Origin: CAXTSE01 sp035554115
Lineage (GTDB): Bacteria; Actinomycetota; Actinomycetes; Actinomycetales; Microbacteriaceae
NCBI GenBank assembly: GCA_035554115.1
Contig: DATMIW010000074.1
Location: 32,004-96,003, forward strand
Length of the DNA: 64,000 nucleotides
Direction: 5' to 3'
Shown here: positions 63,875 through 64,000 of the stretch, one piece after another
Layout: each line of letters starts with the position of its first letter
Numbering within the stretch: position 1 is the stretch's first letter
Notes under the pieces: generated by a model
Told to the model about the DNA's origin: nothing
Database searches by the model: none
Seen by the model: only the letters and a program-made list of their open reading frames with translations
Program-made: the position numbers and the translations under genes

Positions 63875-64000
63875 ATGTTGTCATGGGCCCCGGAGCCAGG
63901 TCACGCCGCCGCGGCGGCGGTCTACGGGCTGCTGCTCGAAAAGGAGCAGTCGGCGGCAATTGTGGACGACCCGAGTCTGATCCCGGCGGCGGTGACGGAG
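63875..64000 (+). pseudogene. Cytochrome P450-like fragment, cut by window end
   Basis: An open frame from ATG 63875 to the window edge encodes about 42 residues; the visible part resembles the I-helix and following region of P450s, where a G-H/D-x-x-A stretch is followed by LLLEKEQSAAIVDDPSLIPAAVTE, like the usual ADPSLIPAAVEELLR. The usual N-terminal 230 residues of a P450 do not precede it: upstream sequence is the divergent TetR gene. So the gene is either 5'-truncated or this resemblance is misleading. The downstream sequence is needed to decide. Confidence 0.35.

Noticed and set aside
1..64000. CRISPR arrays, tRNA, rRNA genes and insertion-sequence transposases
   Set aside because: I saw no regularly spaced direct-repeat array, no tRNA cloverleaf pattern, no rRNA sequence and no transposase among the reading frames. 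Absence by eye is weaker than a dedicated scan.

Overview
The window looks like chromosome of a high-GC actinomycete, most likely a Microbacteriaceae relative. This rests on the housekeeping gene order (leuCD-murA-plsC ... gpsA-ddl-thiL ... recG-coaD ... rpmF-rnc-mutM-smc-ftsY-ffh-rpsP-khpA-rimM-trmD ... rplS-lepB-rnhB-yraN-yifB-dprA-xerC ... rpsB-tsf), a zinc-free Microbacteriaceae-style bL32, frequent GTG starts, and many genes whose start lies only 6-9 bases after a TANNNT box. I made no database comparison, so the family-level placement is inference.

Layout. 1-760: 5' part of an NtaA/SnaA-type flavin monooxygenase, next to a broken SRAP (YedK/HMCES) gene. 788-5218: two small membrane proteins, a manganese-type yybP-ykoY riboswitch before terC, and a leucine leader peptide with hairpin before leuCD. 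5254-17974: envelope and cofactor genes (murA, plsC, gpsA, ddl, thiL, rsmD, corA, recG, coaD). 18012-24358: a conserved unknown, a DUF222/HNH gene behind a LexA-type box, panD, the DUF177-rpmF-rnc-mutM run and a GNAT gene. 24503-35127: smc, a histidine phosphatase, a two-gene SipW/TasA-like secretion cassette, ftsY, a secreted esterase and ffh. 35260-36669: a folate-dependent O-demethylase-like gene inserted between ffh and the rpsP-khpA-rimM-trmD operon. 39030-49629 (minus strand): map plus a compact assimilatory sulfate operon (chelatase, sulfite reductase, cysH, cysD, cysN, ABC importer, siroheme synthase). 49818-61128: rplS-lepB-rnhB, DUF2469, yraN-yifB-dprA, an oxidoreductase, a phosphodiesterase-xerC pair, an M23 peptidase, and rpsB-tsf ending in a strong terminator. 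61194-64000: accessory catabolic island with a group-D flavin monooxygenase flanked by two paralogous TetR genes and a cytochrome P450-like fragment at the edge.

How genes work together. The sulfur operon runs APS formation (CysDN), APS reduction (CysH), sulfite reduction (Sir) and siroheme supply (CysG plus chelatase) from one strand, with an SsuABC-like importer inside it. SRP targeting (ffh, ftsY), signal peptidase (lepB) and the separate SipW-like peptidase with its TasA-like partner form the secretion theme.

Most notable: (1) a palindromic repeat with core GGTCGAGCYYGTCGAGACC sits in intergenic DNA and also in frame inside leuC, recG and smc, with degenerate copies in rnc, rpsP and rpsB, adding PVExVET-like peptides; (2) a SipW-type signal peptidase fused to a TasA-like cleavage/maturation motif and three Ig-like repeats; (3) paired operator-like repeats at the promoter of the O-demethylase; (4) an SOS box before the HNH gene; (5) the twin-TetR monooxygenase island.
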